Source: Rubrivivax sp. (GTDB taxonomy: Bacteria; Pseudomonadota; Gammaproteobacteria; Burkholderiales; Burkholderiaceae_C). From it: 64,000 bases of DNA. The stretch covers positions 1 to 64,000 of the forward strand of contig JADYZZ010000073.1 in the NCBI GenBank assembly GCA_020852865.1. Reading direction: 5' to 3'. Positions 10,186 to 20,954 of this stretch are shown here, piece after piece. Under the pieces are notes generated by a model. That model worked only from the letters and a program-made list of their open reading frames with translations, was not told where the DNA came from and ran no database searches. The first letter of the stretch is position 1, and every line of letters begins with the position of its first letter. The translations under genes and the position numbers were made by a program.

Positions 10186-10589
10186 GCGCCCTCCGGAGTC
10201 GTCTTGCCGTGCGGTGCGGCGAGCCAGGGGTGCCGCGGCGTGCCGGGCGGGCTGCCGGCGGCGCCGAGGCGGGCCCGATCGACGGCCCGGCGGGTCCATG
10301 CACCGCGTCGGGCCCGGCGCGGCCGCTGCGCGAGCGGCACGAACGCGCGCGTCGCCCGCATCCTGCCACATCGCATGGGCCCTGGCTCTGCTCCCGGATC
10401 GGGGCCGCCGCCGCATCGCCGCGCGCGCCGCGTGGCAGACTCGCGGCTGCAAGCGCGGCCTCGCCGCGGTCGTTGCGGCTCGGGTGCGGCCGCGCGCGCC
10501 GGCGCGGCCGCGCTGCACGTCTTCGCAGGCTGCGCGCGTGCGCTGCGACCGAGGGCGCCGAGGCGCCGGCGGCGTGCGAGAGGCCGAGC
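10186..10589. other. 404-nt gene-poor gap between divergent genes
   Basis: This interval separates the start of the AlaX-type gene from the divergent cyclodeaminase-like gene and must carry both promoters. It is extremely GC-rich. I see no start with a convincing ribosome-binding site, no RNA gene and no clear repeat. Open frames cross it only because stop codons are rare at this composition. Confidence 0.5.
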
Positions 10590-11549
10590 ATGATGGAGCT
10601 TTCCGAATCCGACGTCCGCGCGCTCGCACTCGCGCCGCGGGCATGGCGCGAGGCCATCGCTTCGGTCTATGGGCGCTTGGCGCGCGGTCAGGTGCAGGTG
10701 GCGCCGAAGGCGCATCTGCAGCCTTCGCCGGAGGAACTGCTGATCGCCTTGCCCGCGCTCGACCTGGAGCGCGGCTACAGCGCGTGCAAGTGGGTGAACG
10801 TGGTGCCGGCATCGCGCGCGGCCGGCGGACCGACGGTGAACTCGGTGCTGGTGCTCAACGACTGGCGCACGGGTCGGCCGCTGGCGCTCATCGCCGCCGA
10901 CGGCATCACGGCCGAGCGCACCGCGGCGATGAGCGCCGTCGCCGCCCGGCACTATGCGCGGCACGACAGCACGCGCATCGGCTTCGTCGGCTGCGGCGTG
11001 CAGGCGCGCAGCCATTTCGCGGCGCTGCGCGATCTCTTCCCGGGCCTGCAGCAGGCGACGGTGTTCGGCCGGCGCATCGAATCGGCGCGCATCTTCGCCG
11101 ACGAACTGTGCGCGCTGGGCGTGCAGGCGCGCGCGAGCAGCGAAGCGCGCGACGCGGTGGCCGGGCAGGACCTGATCGTCACCACCGTGCCCGGCGGTGC
11201 GCAGGAAGCCCTTCTCGATCCCGGCTGGCTTGCCGCAGGCGCGTTCGTGGCCGCCGTCGATCTCGGTCGAAGCTGGCGGCGCAGCGGGCTGTCGTGCTTT
11301 GCCCAGGTGGTTACCGACGAGCGCGCGCAGTCCGTCGCGCTCGGCCGCGAGGGCCGGCTCGTCAGCGCCGGGCCGTTCGCTGCCGACCTGGCCGACATCG
11401 CCGGCGGCCGCGCGCCGCCCCCTGACGACGCCGGGGCGCGCACGCTGTTCGCGTTCTCCGGCCATGGTGCTGCCGATCTGGCCGGCGCGATCCTCGTCTA
11501 CGAGGCGGCGCTGCGCGCGCGCGGCGCCGAAATGCACGCCCCAGCCTGA
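10590..11549 (+). CDS. Ornithine cyclodeaminase / mu-crystallin family protein
   Basis: NAD(P)-dependent enzyme of the OCD/mu-crystallin superfamily, whose members include ornithine cyclodeaminase, alanine dehydrogenase and ketimine reductase. It has 319 residues (the start is either of two adjacent ATGs, 10590 or 10593). The dinucleotide-binding motif GFVGCGVQAR spans residues 131-140. The substrate Lys lies in SACKWVNVVP and is followed by the NDWRTGRPLALIAAD signature. It differs strongly from the second OCD homologue at 40776, so the exact substrate is open (ketimine reductase or alanine dehydrogenase activity is as likely). Confidence 0.82.
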   Translation: MMELSESDVRALALAPRAWREAIASVYGRLARGQVQVAPKAHLQPSPEELLIALPALDLERGYSACKWVNVVPASRAAGGPTVNSVLVLNDWRTGRPLALIAADGITAERTAAMSAVAARHYARHDSTRIGFVGCGVQARSHFAALRDLFPGLQQATVFGRRIESARIFADELCALGVQARASSEARDAVAGQDLIVTTVPGGAQEALLDPGWLAAGAFVAAVDLGRSWRRSGLSCFAQVVTDERAQSVALGREGRLVSAGPFAADLADIAGGRAPPPDDAGARTLFAFSGHGAADLAGAILVYEAALRARGAEMHAPA

Positions 11550-11816
11550 GGCGGCGCTCGGATCTGGCGGCGCGACCCGCGCGTGGCGCCTTTGCCGGAC
11601 CCGACTCGCGCATTTGCCCAACGAGGGTGCAGCCGATGTCCATCCCTTGCCGCTTCGCCCCCCCGCCGCCGTCATCAAGAACGCCCCGGACGGCAGCGCG
11701 CCCGCGCCGGTCAGCGCGACCACGCATGCCACCAACGCGTGGCCGTACCTGGACGATCTCGCGCTGCGCGCTCGCAGTGAGGCGCGCGGCGCGGCGCGCG
11801 CGTCGCCAGGTCTCGT

Positions 11817-12815
11817 TCATCGGTTCGGCGGCGCCAGTGCGCTCGGATGCGGTGCGGCCGGCACGCCGGGCGGCAGGCGCCGGCCGACGAACACGACGGC
11901 GACGATGGCCGGCGCGAACACGAGCGTGAGCGGTTCGAGCCGCTCGCCCAGCAGCGGCACCGCGGCCACGAGCGCGATGAACGGCTGCAGCAGCTGCACC
12001 TGGCTCACGCGCAGCACGCCGCCCAGGGCCAGGCCGCGGTACCAGGCGAAGAAGCCGATCCACATCGAGAACAGCGTGACGTAGGCCAGGCCGAGCCAGG
12101 CCGAGGGGCGCACGGCGTCGAGTTGCGCCGGCCAGGTGAGCGCCATCGCCGGCAGCGTGAACGGCAGCGCGAGCACGAGCACCCAGCAGATCACCTGCTC
12201 GGCCGTCATGCGCGTGGCGGCCTCGGCGCCGGCGACGTAGCCGACGGCGGCGCCGGCCACCGCGAGCGCGAGCAGGCCGTCGGCCGCCACCGGCCGGCCG
12301 CCGCCTGCGGCCATGGCAAAGGCGACGACGAACGCGCAGCCCAGCAGCGCGCAGACCCAGAACGCGGCCGGCGCGCGCTGGCGCAGCCCGAGCGCAGCGG
12401 CCACCGCGGTGGCCAGCGGGATGACGCCGGTGACGACGGCGGCGTGCATCGCCGGGACGTCGCGCAGCGCCAGCGCGATGAACAGCGGAAAGCCGAGCAC
12501 CGTGCCCAGCGCGCTCAGCGCCAGCAGCCGCCACTCGCCGCCGCGCGGACGCCGCGCGCGCGTGGCCAGCAGGTACAGCGCGCTCAGCAGGCCGGCAATG
12601 CCGGCACGGCCGGCGGTCACGAACGACGGCGGCAGCTGCGGCGCGGCGCTGTCGCCGACGGCCATGCGCGTCATCGGCAGCGTGAGCGCGAAGATGAAGA
12701 CGCCGAGCGCGCCGAGCGCGAAGCCGCGCGCGGCGCCTGCGGCTTCGGCATCGCGCACGCCGCCGGCCGTGCGCGCGGCCGGCCCCCGAGCCTCGGCGGG
12801 CGCGGAACTGGACAT
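11817..12815 (-). CDS. EamA/DMT-family transporter
   Basis: Inner-membrane transporter of the drug/metabolite superfamily; substrates are typically amino acids or small metabolites, usually export. It has 332 residues: a polar N-terminus (1-30), then ten predicted helices forming two EamA repeats, the second ending RVSQVQLLQPFIALVAAVPLLGER in outline, which is typical. Substrate unknown. The 267-nt interval 11550-11816, downstream of both this gene and the convergent cyclodeaminase-like gene, shows no gene. Confidence 0.85.
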   Translation of the reverse strand: MSSSAPAEARGPAARTAGGVRDAEAAGAARGFALGALGVFIFALTLPMTRMAVGDSAAPQLPPSFVTAGRAGIAGLLSALYLLATRARRPRGGEWRLLALSALGTVLGFPLFIALALRDVPAMHAAVVTGVIPLATAVAAALGLRQRAPAAFWVCALLGCAFVVAFAMAAGGGRPVAADGLLALAVAGAAVGYVAGAEAATRMTAEQVICWVLVLALPFTLPAMALTWPAQLDAVRPSAWLGLAYVTLFSMWIGFFAWYRGLALGGVLRVSQVQLLQPFIALVAAVPLLGERLEPLTLVFAPAIVAVVFVGRRLPPGVPAAPHPSALAPPNR

Positions 12816-12960
12816 CGCGGCAGTCTATCCGGCGCGCCGGAGCGCGAACATCCGGTCACACTTGAAACATCACCCGCCCGGCGACCGGCGTGGAACGGCC
12901 CGCCTGTCGTCGTTCAATCGCGGGTCAGCCGCCCGAGGACCGCGCGGCCGGGAACCGACC

Positions 12961-13713
12961 ATGATCTTCGACAGCACCCAGCCGGCACAGACCTCGCCGC
13001 TGATGCGCGTCAGCGAATTCCATCGCTACCTCGCCGAGAACGACCGCGACAGCGTTGCCGGCTCGACCCGGCTGAGTTCGCTCAACCCTTCGCTGCTGCA
13101 CGACCTGCAGCGTTTCGCCCAGACCGAAGGGCGCAGCGACGAAGGCTCGCTCGAAGTGCTGGAAGTGCTGGCTGCTGCGGTGCGGCACGCGCGGCCGCTG
13201 CTCGTGCACGTGCAGCACGATTTCCGCGTGCTGGCCCTGACGGTGTTCCCGAGCGAACATCAGATCCACTGCCAGGTGTCCTTGTCGACCCTGCTGTCGT
13301 GGCGCCTGACCGAACTGCGCGTGCTGCACGTCGAACCGGCGCGCGTCGAGCCCTACGACCCCGCCCGGCCGGGGCCCGAGGCGCACCGCTACGCCCCGCT
13401 CGGGCCGCTGCTGTGGGAATTGGCGCTGCGCGGCGCGCGTGACGAACTGCTGCCCGAGATTTCCGGCACCGCCGCCTATCGCGTGGCGCCGGGCGCCGAC
13501 CTGTCGCGCCTGGACCTGGGCGGAACGCTGGCCGCCGCGGTGCAGCGGCTGGCACGCCAGACCACCAACCTGCGCGAGATCTCCGGCTGGCCCGGCTTCG
13601 ACCGCCAGCGCGCAATGCGCATGCTCAACGGCCTGTATCTGCAGGCGGCGCTGATGGTCAGCCGCTCGCATCCGGCGGCCACGAACGAAGACTGGTCGAG
13701 CCCCGAAGCCTGA
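12961..13713 (+). CDS. Conserved-looking hypothetical protein (250 residues)
   Basis: I do not recognise this protein. It has 250 residues and is soluble, with no signal peptide or membrane segment. It has a balanced composition and consistent GC-rich third positions, which supports coding. The N-terminus (MIFDSTQPAQTSPLMRVSEF) is polar. The middle contains HIQ-like beta-strand patterns (LLVHVQHDFRVLALTVFPSE). The C-terminal third is helical with WPGFDRQRAMRMLNGLYLQ. It is divergent from the EamA transporter (145-nt gap) and converges on the ABC-F gene. It may be a regulator or scaffold; no function is claimed. Confidence 0.7.
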   Translation: MIFDSTQPAQTSPLMRVSEFHRYLAENDRDSVAGSTRLSSLNPSLLHDLQRFAQTEGRSDEGSLEVLEVLAAAVRHARPLLVHVQHDFRVLALTVFPSEHQIHCQVSLSTLLSWRLTELRVLHVEPARVEPYDPARPGPEAHRYAPLGPLLWELALRGARDELLPEISGTAAYRVAPGADLSRLDLGGTLAAAVQRLARQTTNLREISGWPGFDRQRAMRMLNGLYLQAALMVSRSHPAATNEDWSSPEA

Positions 13714-13821
13714 GAGCCCGCGCAGCGTCGACCACGCCCGCACTGCGCGGCCCATGCGTTGGAACGGTCACATCCGGACCCGAGCCTGCGAATGACCCGA
13801 GCGCGCCCGCGCCGGGACGCC

Positions 13822-13852
13822 GGAGTCTGTGCCGAGATGAATCGCGCCCGCG
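13822..13852 (+). repeat. Dispersed intergenic repeat, degenerate copy A
   Basis: Contains GAGATGAATCGCGCCCGCG, matching the window-wide repeat core, with a diverged leader (CTGTGCC in place of CTGTGAAGAC). It lies between two convergent gene ends (13713 and 13883). The following bases CAGGGGTCGGGCAA also resemble the sequence following copy B, so the repeated unit is longer than the core here. Confidence 0.6.
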
Positions 13853-13882
13853 CAGGGGTCGGGCAACGCGCGCTGCGCGCGT

Positions 13883-15823
<1,941 letters not shown>

Positions 15824-15879
15824 CGCCGCGTCCCTGCGGCGCGCAGGCGGCGCGTCGGGCCGGGCCGGCCGGGGGATGT

Positions 15880-16428
15880 TCAGAACCCGACACGCAGCCC
15901 GAGGCTGACGGCAGCGCCGGTGGTGGTGCCCGAGTTGCGGCCCTCGCCGCCGGTGACGTCCCAGCCCAGTTCCAGCGCCACCGCAGGCGCGAGCTTGACG
16001 ACCAGACCGAGGCCGAAGATGCCGGTGAAGCGGCTCTCGCCGCTGTCGCCGCTGCGCGTCTGGCGCACGTCGGCCAGACCGGCGCGCAGCAGCCCTTCGA
16101 GCTGGGTGCCGAGCGGCAGGTACCAGGCGCCCGTGACGGCGCCGCCGGCAAGGCGCAGGCGATCGCTGGCCGGAAAGATCGTTGCCTTGCCCAGGTCGAA
16201 GTACCAGCCTTCGAGCGCCCAGACGCCGAAGCGGTAGCCGCCGCCGACCTTGCCCATGCTTGCGCGCGCGGTGTCGCAGGACGACCAGTACCAGCAGTCG
16301 TAGTCGTACTGGGCGCGTCCGGCGGCCACGACCAGATAGGGCCCGACTCGCGTGTCGGTCTGCGCGCCCGCGCCCAGCGCGGTGGCCGCCAGCAGCGCGG
16401 CCAGGAAGAGTCGGCGCAAGAGGCTCAT
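15880..16428 (-). CDS. Outer-membrane beta-barrel protein
   Basis: Likely small outer-membrane barrel. It has 182 residues from the ATG at 16428, which has a GGGAG ribosome-binding site and opens the signal peptide (about 1-23, ending LGAGAQ). The rest alternates aromatic/glycine strands (YDYDCWYWSSC, GGGYRFGVWALEGWYFDLG) and ends in the outer-membrane insertion signature with terminal Phe (LGLRVGF). Cys-x7-Cys near the N-terminus could form a periplasmic disulfide. No specific family is recognised (OmpW/AcfD-like size). It lies in a same-strand run with gshB and the ABC-F gene. Confidence 0.75.
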   Translation of the reverse strand: MSLLRRLFLAALLAATALGAGAQTDTRVGPYLVVAAGRAQYDYDCWYWSSCDTARASMGKVGGGYRFGVWALEGWYFDLGKATIFPASDRLRLAGGAVTGAWYLPLGTQLEGLLRAGLADVRQTRSGDSGESRFTGIFGLGLVVKLAPAVALELGWDVTGGEGRNSGTTTGAAVSLGLRVGF

Positions 16429-16480
16429 CGTGCATCTCCCGGGGCCGAAGGGCGGCCCGATCAGGTCTCGATGCGGCACG

Positions 16481-17488
16481 CTAGCACGCCGTCGCGGCGC
16501 CGCGTTGATCGGCGGCAGGCTTGCATGCCGGCGCGCGCGGCGCGGCGCTCAGGGCCGCTTCGAGCGCGTCGACGAACATCGCGGCCACGTCAAAGCCGCT
16601 CTGCGCCGTGATCTCGGCGAAGCAGGTCGGGCTGGTGACGTTGATCTCGGTGAGCGAGTCGCCGATCACGTCCAGTCCCACCAGCAGCAGGCCGCGCGCG
16701 GCCAGCACCGGGCCCAGCGCCTCGGCGATCTCGCGGTCGCGCGGCGTCAGCGCTTGCGCCACGCCCTTGCCGCCGGCGGCCAGGTTGCCGCGCACCTCGC
16801 CGCCCTGCGGGATGCGTGCCAGGCAGTACGGCACCGGCCGGCCGCCGATCACGAGCACGCGCTTGTCGCCCTCGGCGATGGCGGGCAGGAACTTCTGCAC
16901 CATCACCGTCTGCGTGCCCTGGCGGTTCAGCGTCTCGACGATGCTGCCCAGGTTGAGGCCGTCTTCGCGCACGCGGAAGATGCCCATGCCGCCCATGCCG
17001 TCGAGCGGCTTGAGGATGACGTCGCCGTGCTCGGCGTGGAAGGCGCGGATCGCGGCCTCGTCGCGCGTGACCAGCGTCGGCCCGATGAACTGCGGGAATT
17101 CCAGGATCGCGAGCTTCTCGGGGTGCTCGCGCAGCGCCGCGGGCCGGTTGAACACGCGCGCGCCCTCGCGCTCGGCCTGGCCGAGCAGGTGCGTGGCGTA
17201 GAAGTACTCGCTGTCGAACGGCGGGTCCTTGCGCATCAGCACGGCACCGGTGTCGGCCAGGGCGCGCTCGCCCTCGGCCGTCACGGCGAACCAGTCGTGT
17301 GCATCGGCGCCGAGCGTGATTTCGCGCAGCGTCGCCGTGACGCGCCCGCCGCGCTGCCAGCGCAGGTGGCGCGGCTCGCAGGCCAGCAGCCGGTGGCCGC
17401 GGCGCGCGGCCTCGCGCATCATCGCGAAGGTCGAGTCCTTGTAGGTCTTGAAGGTCTCGAGCGGGTCGGCGACGAAGAGCAGGTCCAT
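16481..17488 (-). CDS. gshB: Glutathione synthetase
   Basis: ATP-grasp ligase that joins gamma-glutamylcysteine and glycine to make glutathione. It has 335 residues starting MDLLFVADPLETFKTYKDST, very typical of proteobacterial GshB. Key motifs are RKDPPFDSEYFYATH, the ATP-grasp glycine loop KPLDGMGGMGIFR and the C-terminal INVTSPTCFAEI. It starts 8 nt after the upstream same-strand benE stop, so the two are probably cotranscribed. Glutathione also serves the glutathione peroxidase at 44.4 kb. Confidence 0.96.
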   Translation of the reverse strand: MDLLFVADPLETFKTYKDSTFAMMREAARRGHRLLACEPRHLRWQRGGRVTATLREITLGADAHDWFAVTAEGERALADTGAVLMRKDPPFDSEYFYATHLLGQAEREGARVFNRPAALREHPEKLAILEFPQFIGPTLVTRDEAAIRAFHAEHGDVILKPLDGMGGMGIFRVREDGLNLGSIVETLNRQGTQTVMVQKFLPAIAEGDKRVLVIGGRPVPYCLARIPQGGEVRGNLAAGGKGVAQALTPRDREIAEALGPVLAARGLLLVGLDVIGDSLTEINVTSPTCFAEITAQSGFDVAAMFVDALEAALSAAPRAPACKPAADQRGAATAC

Positions 17489-17496
17489 GGGTCGTC

Positions 17497-18648
17497 TCAG
17501 CGTGGTGCACGCCAGTGTTGCACGGCCAGCGCCAGCGCGCCCGCCGCCACGCCCCAGAAGGCCGCGCCCACGCCCCACAGCGTGAGGCCGCTGGCGCTGA
17601 CGACGAAGGTGACGAGCGCGGCCTCGCGCGTGCGCGGGTTCTCCAGCGCCGCGGCAAGCGCGCTGCCGATCGTGCCCAGCAGCGCCAGCCCGGCCACCGC
17701 CAGCACCAGCGCCTTCGGGAAGGCGGCGATCAGGCCGGTGACCGCACCGCCGAGCAGTCCGACCAGGATGTACAGCACGCCGGCTGCGGCGCTGGCCTTC
17801 CAGCGCTGGCGCGTGTCCTCGTGCGCCTCGCGGCCCATGCAGATGGCGGCGGTGATCGCGGCCAGGTTCAGGGCGTAGCCGCCGAAAGGCGCGAGCAGCA
17901 GCGTCGCCAGACCGGTGGTGGTGACCACCGGCGACACCGGCGTGTCGTAGCCCGCGGCGCGCTGCGCAGCCACGCCGGGCAGGTTCTGCGAGGCCATCGT
18001 CACGACGAACAGCGGCAGCGCGATGCCCACGGCCGCGGCCAGGCTGAAGCGCGGCCAGGTGAACACCGGCGTCGCGAGTTGCCAGCGCACGGCGCCGAAA
18101 TCGAGCTGGCCGCGCGCCGCGGCCAGCGCCATGCCCGCCGCCAGCACGGCCGGCACCGCCCAGCGCGGCCACCAGCGCCGCCCGGCGAGGTAGACGGCGA
18201 ACATCGTCGCGACGAGCAGCAGCTCGCGCTCGGCCGCCGCGAAGGCGTCGAACGCGAAGCGCGCCAGCACGCCGGCCAGCAGCGCCGCGGCCAGCGCCAT
18301 CGGGATGCGGTTCATCACGCGCGCGAAGGCGCCGCTGGCGCCGGCGGCCGTCATCAGCAATGCGCAGACGATGAAGGCGCCGACGCCCTCGGCCAGCGGC
18401 ACGCCCAGGCCGGCGCTGGCCAGCAGCGCCGCGCCCGGTGTCGACCAGGCGGTGAGCACCGGCTGGCGGTAGCACCACGACAGCCCCAGGCTGGTGAGCC
18501 CCATGCCCAGGCCGAGCGCCCAGATCCACGACGCCGTCTCGGCTGCCGTGGCGCCGAAGGCGGCCGCGGCCTGGAACACGATGACCACCGAGCTCGTGAA
18601 GCCCACGAGCACGGCGACGAAGCCGGCGACGAGTGGGGACAGCGGCAA
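17497..18648 (-). CDS. benE: BenE-family benzoate/proton symporter
   Basis: Inner-membrane transporter of the BenE family. It has 383 residues and about 12 helices. Family signatures are the N-terminal PLVAGFVAVLVGFTSSVVIV, WSTPGAALL, and MASQNLPGVAA plus PFGGYALNLAAITAAICMG around the central helices. Some homologues take up benzoate, but here it lies between a histidine phosphatase and gshB with no benzoate catabolic genes, so the true substrate is uncertain. Confidence 0.87.
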   Translation of the reverse strand: MPLSPLVAGFVAVLVGFTSSVVIVFQAAAAFGATAAETASWIWALGLGMGLTSLGLSWCYRQPVLTAWSTPGAALLASAGLGVPLAEGVGAFIVCALLMTAAGASGAFARVMNRIPMALAAALLAGVLARFAFDAFAAAERELLLVATMFAVYLAGRRWWPRWAVPAVLAAGMALAAARGQLDFGAVRWQLATPVFTWPRFSLAAAVGIALPLFVVTMASQNLPGVAAQRAAGYDTPVSPVVTTTGLATLLLAPFGGYALNLAAITAAICMGREAHEDTRQRWKASAAAGVLYILVGLLGGAVTGLIAAFPKALVLAVAGLALLGTIGSALAAALENPRTREAALVTFVVSASGLTLWGVGAAFWGVAAGALALAVQHWRAPR

Positions 18649-18727
18649 GCGGTGGCTCTGTGAAGGTGGGTCGAGCGCTGGGCCGCGGCCCGACCCGACG
18701 GGCGTGCCGGGTCCGTGCGCGGATGGC

Positions 18728-19372
18728 TCAGCGTTCGCCGGCCTTGGTCGGCGCCTGCGGCGGCAGGCCTTCGAGGTGATCGGCGTCGGCCCAGCGCTCG
18801 ATCACGAGCGTGCCGTCCTGCCAGCGCAGGCGATTGAGCCCGGTGTTCGGGATCTCGCAGCGGCGCAGGCCGGTGATCGGCAGGCCGAGGGCGGCGCGCC
18901 ACAGCATGTCGAGCACGCCGCCGTGCGTCATCAGTGCCAGCCGCAGGCCGGCATGCGCCTCGGCCAGCGTGCGCACGGTATCGAGCACGCGACGGTGGAA
19001 CTGCACCAGGCTCTCGCCGCCGGGCAGCTCGAAGTCGCCCTCGTGCTCGAGCCAGCGCGCCCACAGCTCGGGATGGCGCGCCTTGATCGTCGGCACGTCC
19101 AGCCCCTCGAGCACGCCGAAGCTCTGCTCGCGCAGGCCCGGCAGCGGCGCCGGCTCGCGTCTCCAGGCGGCAGCCAGCGGCGCCGCCGTCTGGCGCGCGC
19201 GCAGCAAGTCGCTGCTGTAGAAGGCGTCGTGCGGGTCGGCCGCGAGGCGCGCTGCCAGGCGCCGGGCCTGGAGCTCGCCGGCGGCATTGAGCGGCACGTC
19301 GATCTGGCCCTGGAAACGCTGCAGGCGGTTCCAGTCCGTCTCGCCGTGGCGGATGAACAGCAACTCGGTCAC
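18728..19372 (-). CDS. Histidine phosphatase family protein (GpmB/CobC-like)
   Basis: Two-histidine phosphatase of the phosphoglycerate-mutase-like superfamily. I chose the GTG at 19372 because the family normally opens (M)TELLFIRHGETDWN; an ATG at 19405 would add 11 residues. From the GTG it has 214 residues. The catalytic His9 lies in FIRHGETDWN and the second in ALMTHGGVLD; Glu lies in LREQSFGVLEGL. This branch includes GpmB, CobC and acid phosphatases; nothing here points to cobalamin synthesis, so the substrate is unknown. Confidence 0.85.
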   Translation of the reverse strand: MTELLFIRHGETDWNRLQRFQGQIDVPLNAAGELQARRLAARLAADPHDAFYSSDLLRARQTAAPLAAAWRREPAPLPGLREQSFGVLEGLDVPTIKARHPELWARWLEHEGDFELPGGESLVQFHRRVLDTVRTLAEAHAGLRLALMTHGGVLDMLWRAALGLPITGLRRCEIPNTGLNRLRWQDGTLVIERWADADHLEGLPPQAPTKAGER

Positions 19373-19424
19373 GTGGTCTCGCTCGACTGCGGCGGACGGC
19401 GGCATGCCGGCGCGCCTGGGGCCG

Positions 19425-19465
19425 AAGAACAGAACCCCCGCACGAGCGCAGGCTCGTTGCGGGGG
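19425..19465 (-). terminator. Intrinsic terminator of the H-NS gene
   Basis: On the minus strand a GC-rich hairpin (arms 19453-19465 and 19435-19446, one-base bulge, 6-nt loop) is followed by TTCTGTTCTTC, a T-rich tail. It lies about 65 nt downstream of the H-NS stop codon. This is the best classical rho-independent terminator in the window. Confidence 0.75.
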
Positions 19466-19529
19466 CGGGGTGCGGTCGGCGCGCCGACGGCAACGATGGC
19501 ATCGCGCCGCGGCCGGCCGCGGCCGAAAA

Positions 19530-19883
19530 TCACTTGACCGCGAACTCCTCCAGCGTGCGGCCCGCGGCGAGCGCCTCGCGCAGCCACACCGGACGCTTGC
19601 CGCGCCCGGCCCAGGTGTTGCCGTCGGCGTCGCGGAACTTCGCCGCCACCTTGCTGCCCTTGCGTGCAGCGCGGCGCACGACGCGCCGGCCGGCTGCGGC
19701 GGCGCCGCGCTTGGGGCCGGGCCTGGCGCGGCCCAGGCCCAGGTCGGCGGCCGTCAGGCCGTAGAAATCGATCGCTTCGCGGATGCGCTCGATCACACCG
19801 CTGACCTCCTGCTTGCGCAGCCTCTCGGCCTCCGCCTTGAGGTGGTCGATCTGTTTCATCACTTGGGTGTAGGTTCTGGTCAT
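19530..19883 (-). CDS. H-NS family nucleoid-associated protein
   Basis: DNA-binding nucleoid protein that silences AT-rich and acquired DNA. It has 117 residues from the ATG at 19883. The N-terminal oligomerising coiled coil spans about 1-45 (QVMKQIDHLKAEAERLRKQE). A basic Ala/Arg linker (about 55-80) is longer than in enterobacteria. The C-terminal DNA-binding domain has KFRDADGNTWAGRGKRPVWL, the betaproteobacterial form of the TWTGQGRTP loop. It has its own terminator downstream and a relatively AT-rich upstream region, so it is monocistronic. Confidence 0.93.
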   Translation of the reverse strand: MTRTYTQVMKQIDHLKAEAERLRKQEVSGVIERIREAIDFYGLTAADLGLGRARPGPKRGAAAAGRRVVRRAARKGSKVAAKFRDADGNTWAGRGKRPVWLREALAAGRTLEEFAVK

Positions 19884-20072
19884 CTTCGATTTGCCGCCAT
19901 GGCTCCCTGTGAAAGGCGCAACGCACTGCATCGGTGCCGCGTGTAATGCGGCGCATTATCCACGCATTTCGATTCGCTTATTCCGGCCGGCCTGGCGCCG
20001 CCGCCGCGGATTATCGGTGCGCGCTGGCGCAACGACACGCCGCGCGCTTCGCCCCCGCGTGCGCGCCGCGCC
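19884..20072 (-). promoter_or_regulatory. AT-richer upstream region of the H-NS gene
   Basis: The part at about 19935-19990 is clearly more AT-rich than the surroundings. On the minus strand it contains GATAAT (possible -10), with a poor -35 (GAATAA) 17 nt upstream. Such regions in front of hns-type genes are often self-bound. This is suggestive only; the rest of the interval to 20072 shows nothing. Confidence 0.35.
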
Positions 20073-20924
20073 TCACCAGCGGCGCGGGTCGATCCGGTAG
20101 CAGCGGCGCATCTCGTCGAACAGATCGGGATGCGCCAGCGCCAGCGCGTCGGGTCGCTCGAAAAACAATTCGCTGACGACGGCGAAGAATTCCGCCGGCG
20201 CACTCGCCGCGTAGGCGTCGATAAGGCCGGATTCGCCCTGTGCCAGCCGTGTCTGCAGCGCCCGATATTCGGCATTCATCACGCGCGCCCAGCGCTGCTG
20301 GCCCGCGCGGCGCGCGCGCGCGCCGTGGGCTGCGCCGCCGAGAAAGGGCGCGCCGTTGGCGCCGCCGGTTTCGTGATCGAGCTGATGCGCGAATTCGTGC
20401 ACGACGACGTTGGATCCGTCGTGCGGCTCGGCGGCGCCGGCCTGCACCGCATCCCAGGCGAGCACCACCTGGCCGTGCTGCCAGGACTCGCCGGCGAGTG
20501 CGCGGCGCGATTCGTGCACCACGCCGCCGGCACCGTGCTCGGCGCGATCGACGACGAACGCCCCCGGATAGAGCAGCACCTGGCGCAGCGAACCGAAGCC
20601 GCCGCCGCGTTCGAGCAGCAGCAAAGCCGCCTGCGCGGCGATCAGCACGCGCATCTCCTCGGTGACGACGAGCCCGCCGCAACCGATGAAGGGCAGTTCG
20701 GCCAGAAGCACCTGGATGCGCTGGTCGAGCCGCCGCTGCGTCGCTGGCGACAGCTCGCCGTACAGCGGCATGCGCTGGCGCAGCACCTCGCGCCAGCCGG
20801 TGGGGAAGGGCCGGCGCATCACGCGTGCGCGCCGCAGCGCGACCCACACCGTCGGGCCGGCCAGGCCGCCGGCGACAAGCAGCGCGAGCGCGACGAAGAA
20901 CGCGAGGGCCTGCGGCAGCGACAT
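20073..20924 (-). CDS. MtfA-like zinc metallopeptidase (M90 family)
   Basis: Zinc peptidase of the M90 family; E. coli MtfA binds Mlc and has aminopeptidase activity. It has 283 residues with an N-terminal membrane anchor (about 5-30) not found in E. coli MtfA. The metal site is HEFAH (His176, Glu177, His180) followed by QLDHE. The conserved run continues through NAEYRAL and ends SELFFERPDAL, where the conserved Glu residues supply the further zinc ligand. It is on the same strand as osmC. Confidence 0.9.
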   Translation of the reverse strand: MSLPQALAFFVALALLVAGGLAGPTVWVALRRARVMRRPFPTGWREVLRQRMPLYGELSPATQRRLDQRIQVLLAELPFIGCGGLVVTEEMRVLIAAQAALLLLERGGGFGSLRQVLLYPGAFVVDRAEHGAGGVVHESRRALAGESWQHGQVVLAWDAVQAGAAEPHDGSNVVVHEFAHQLDHETGGANGAPFLGGAAHGARARRAGQQRWARVMNAEYRALQTRLAQGESGLIDAYAASAPAEFFAVVSELFFERPDALALAHPDLFDEMRRCYRIDPRRW

Positions 20925-20954
20925 CGCGCGATGTGCGCGCCGGCCGCCGCGCTT

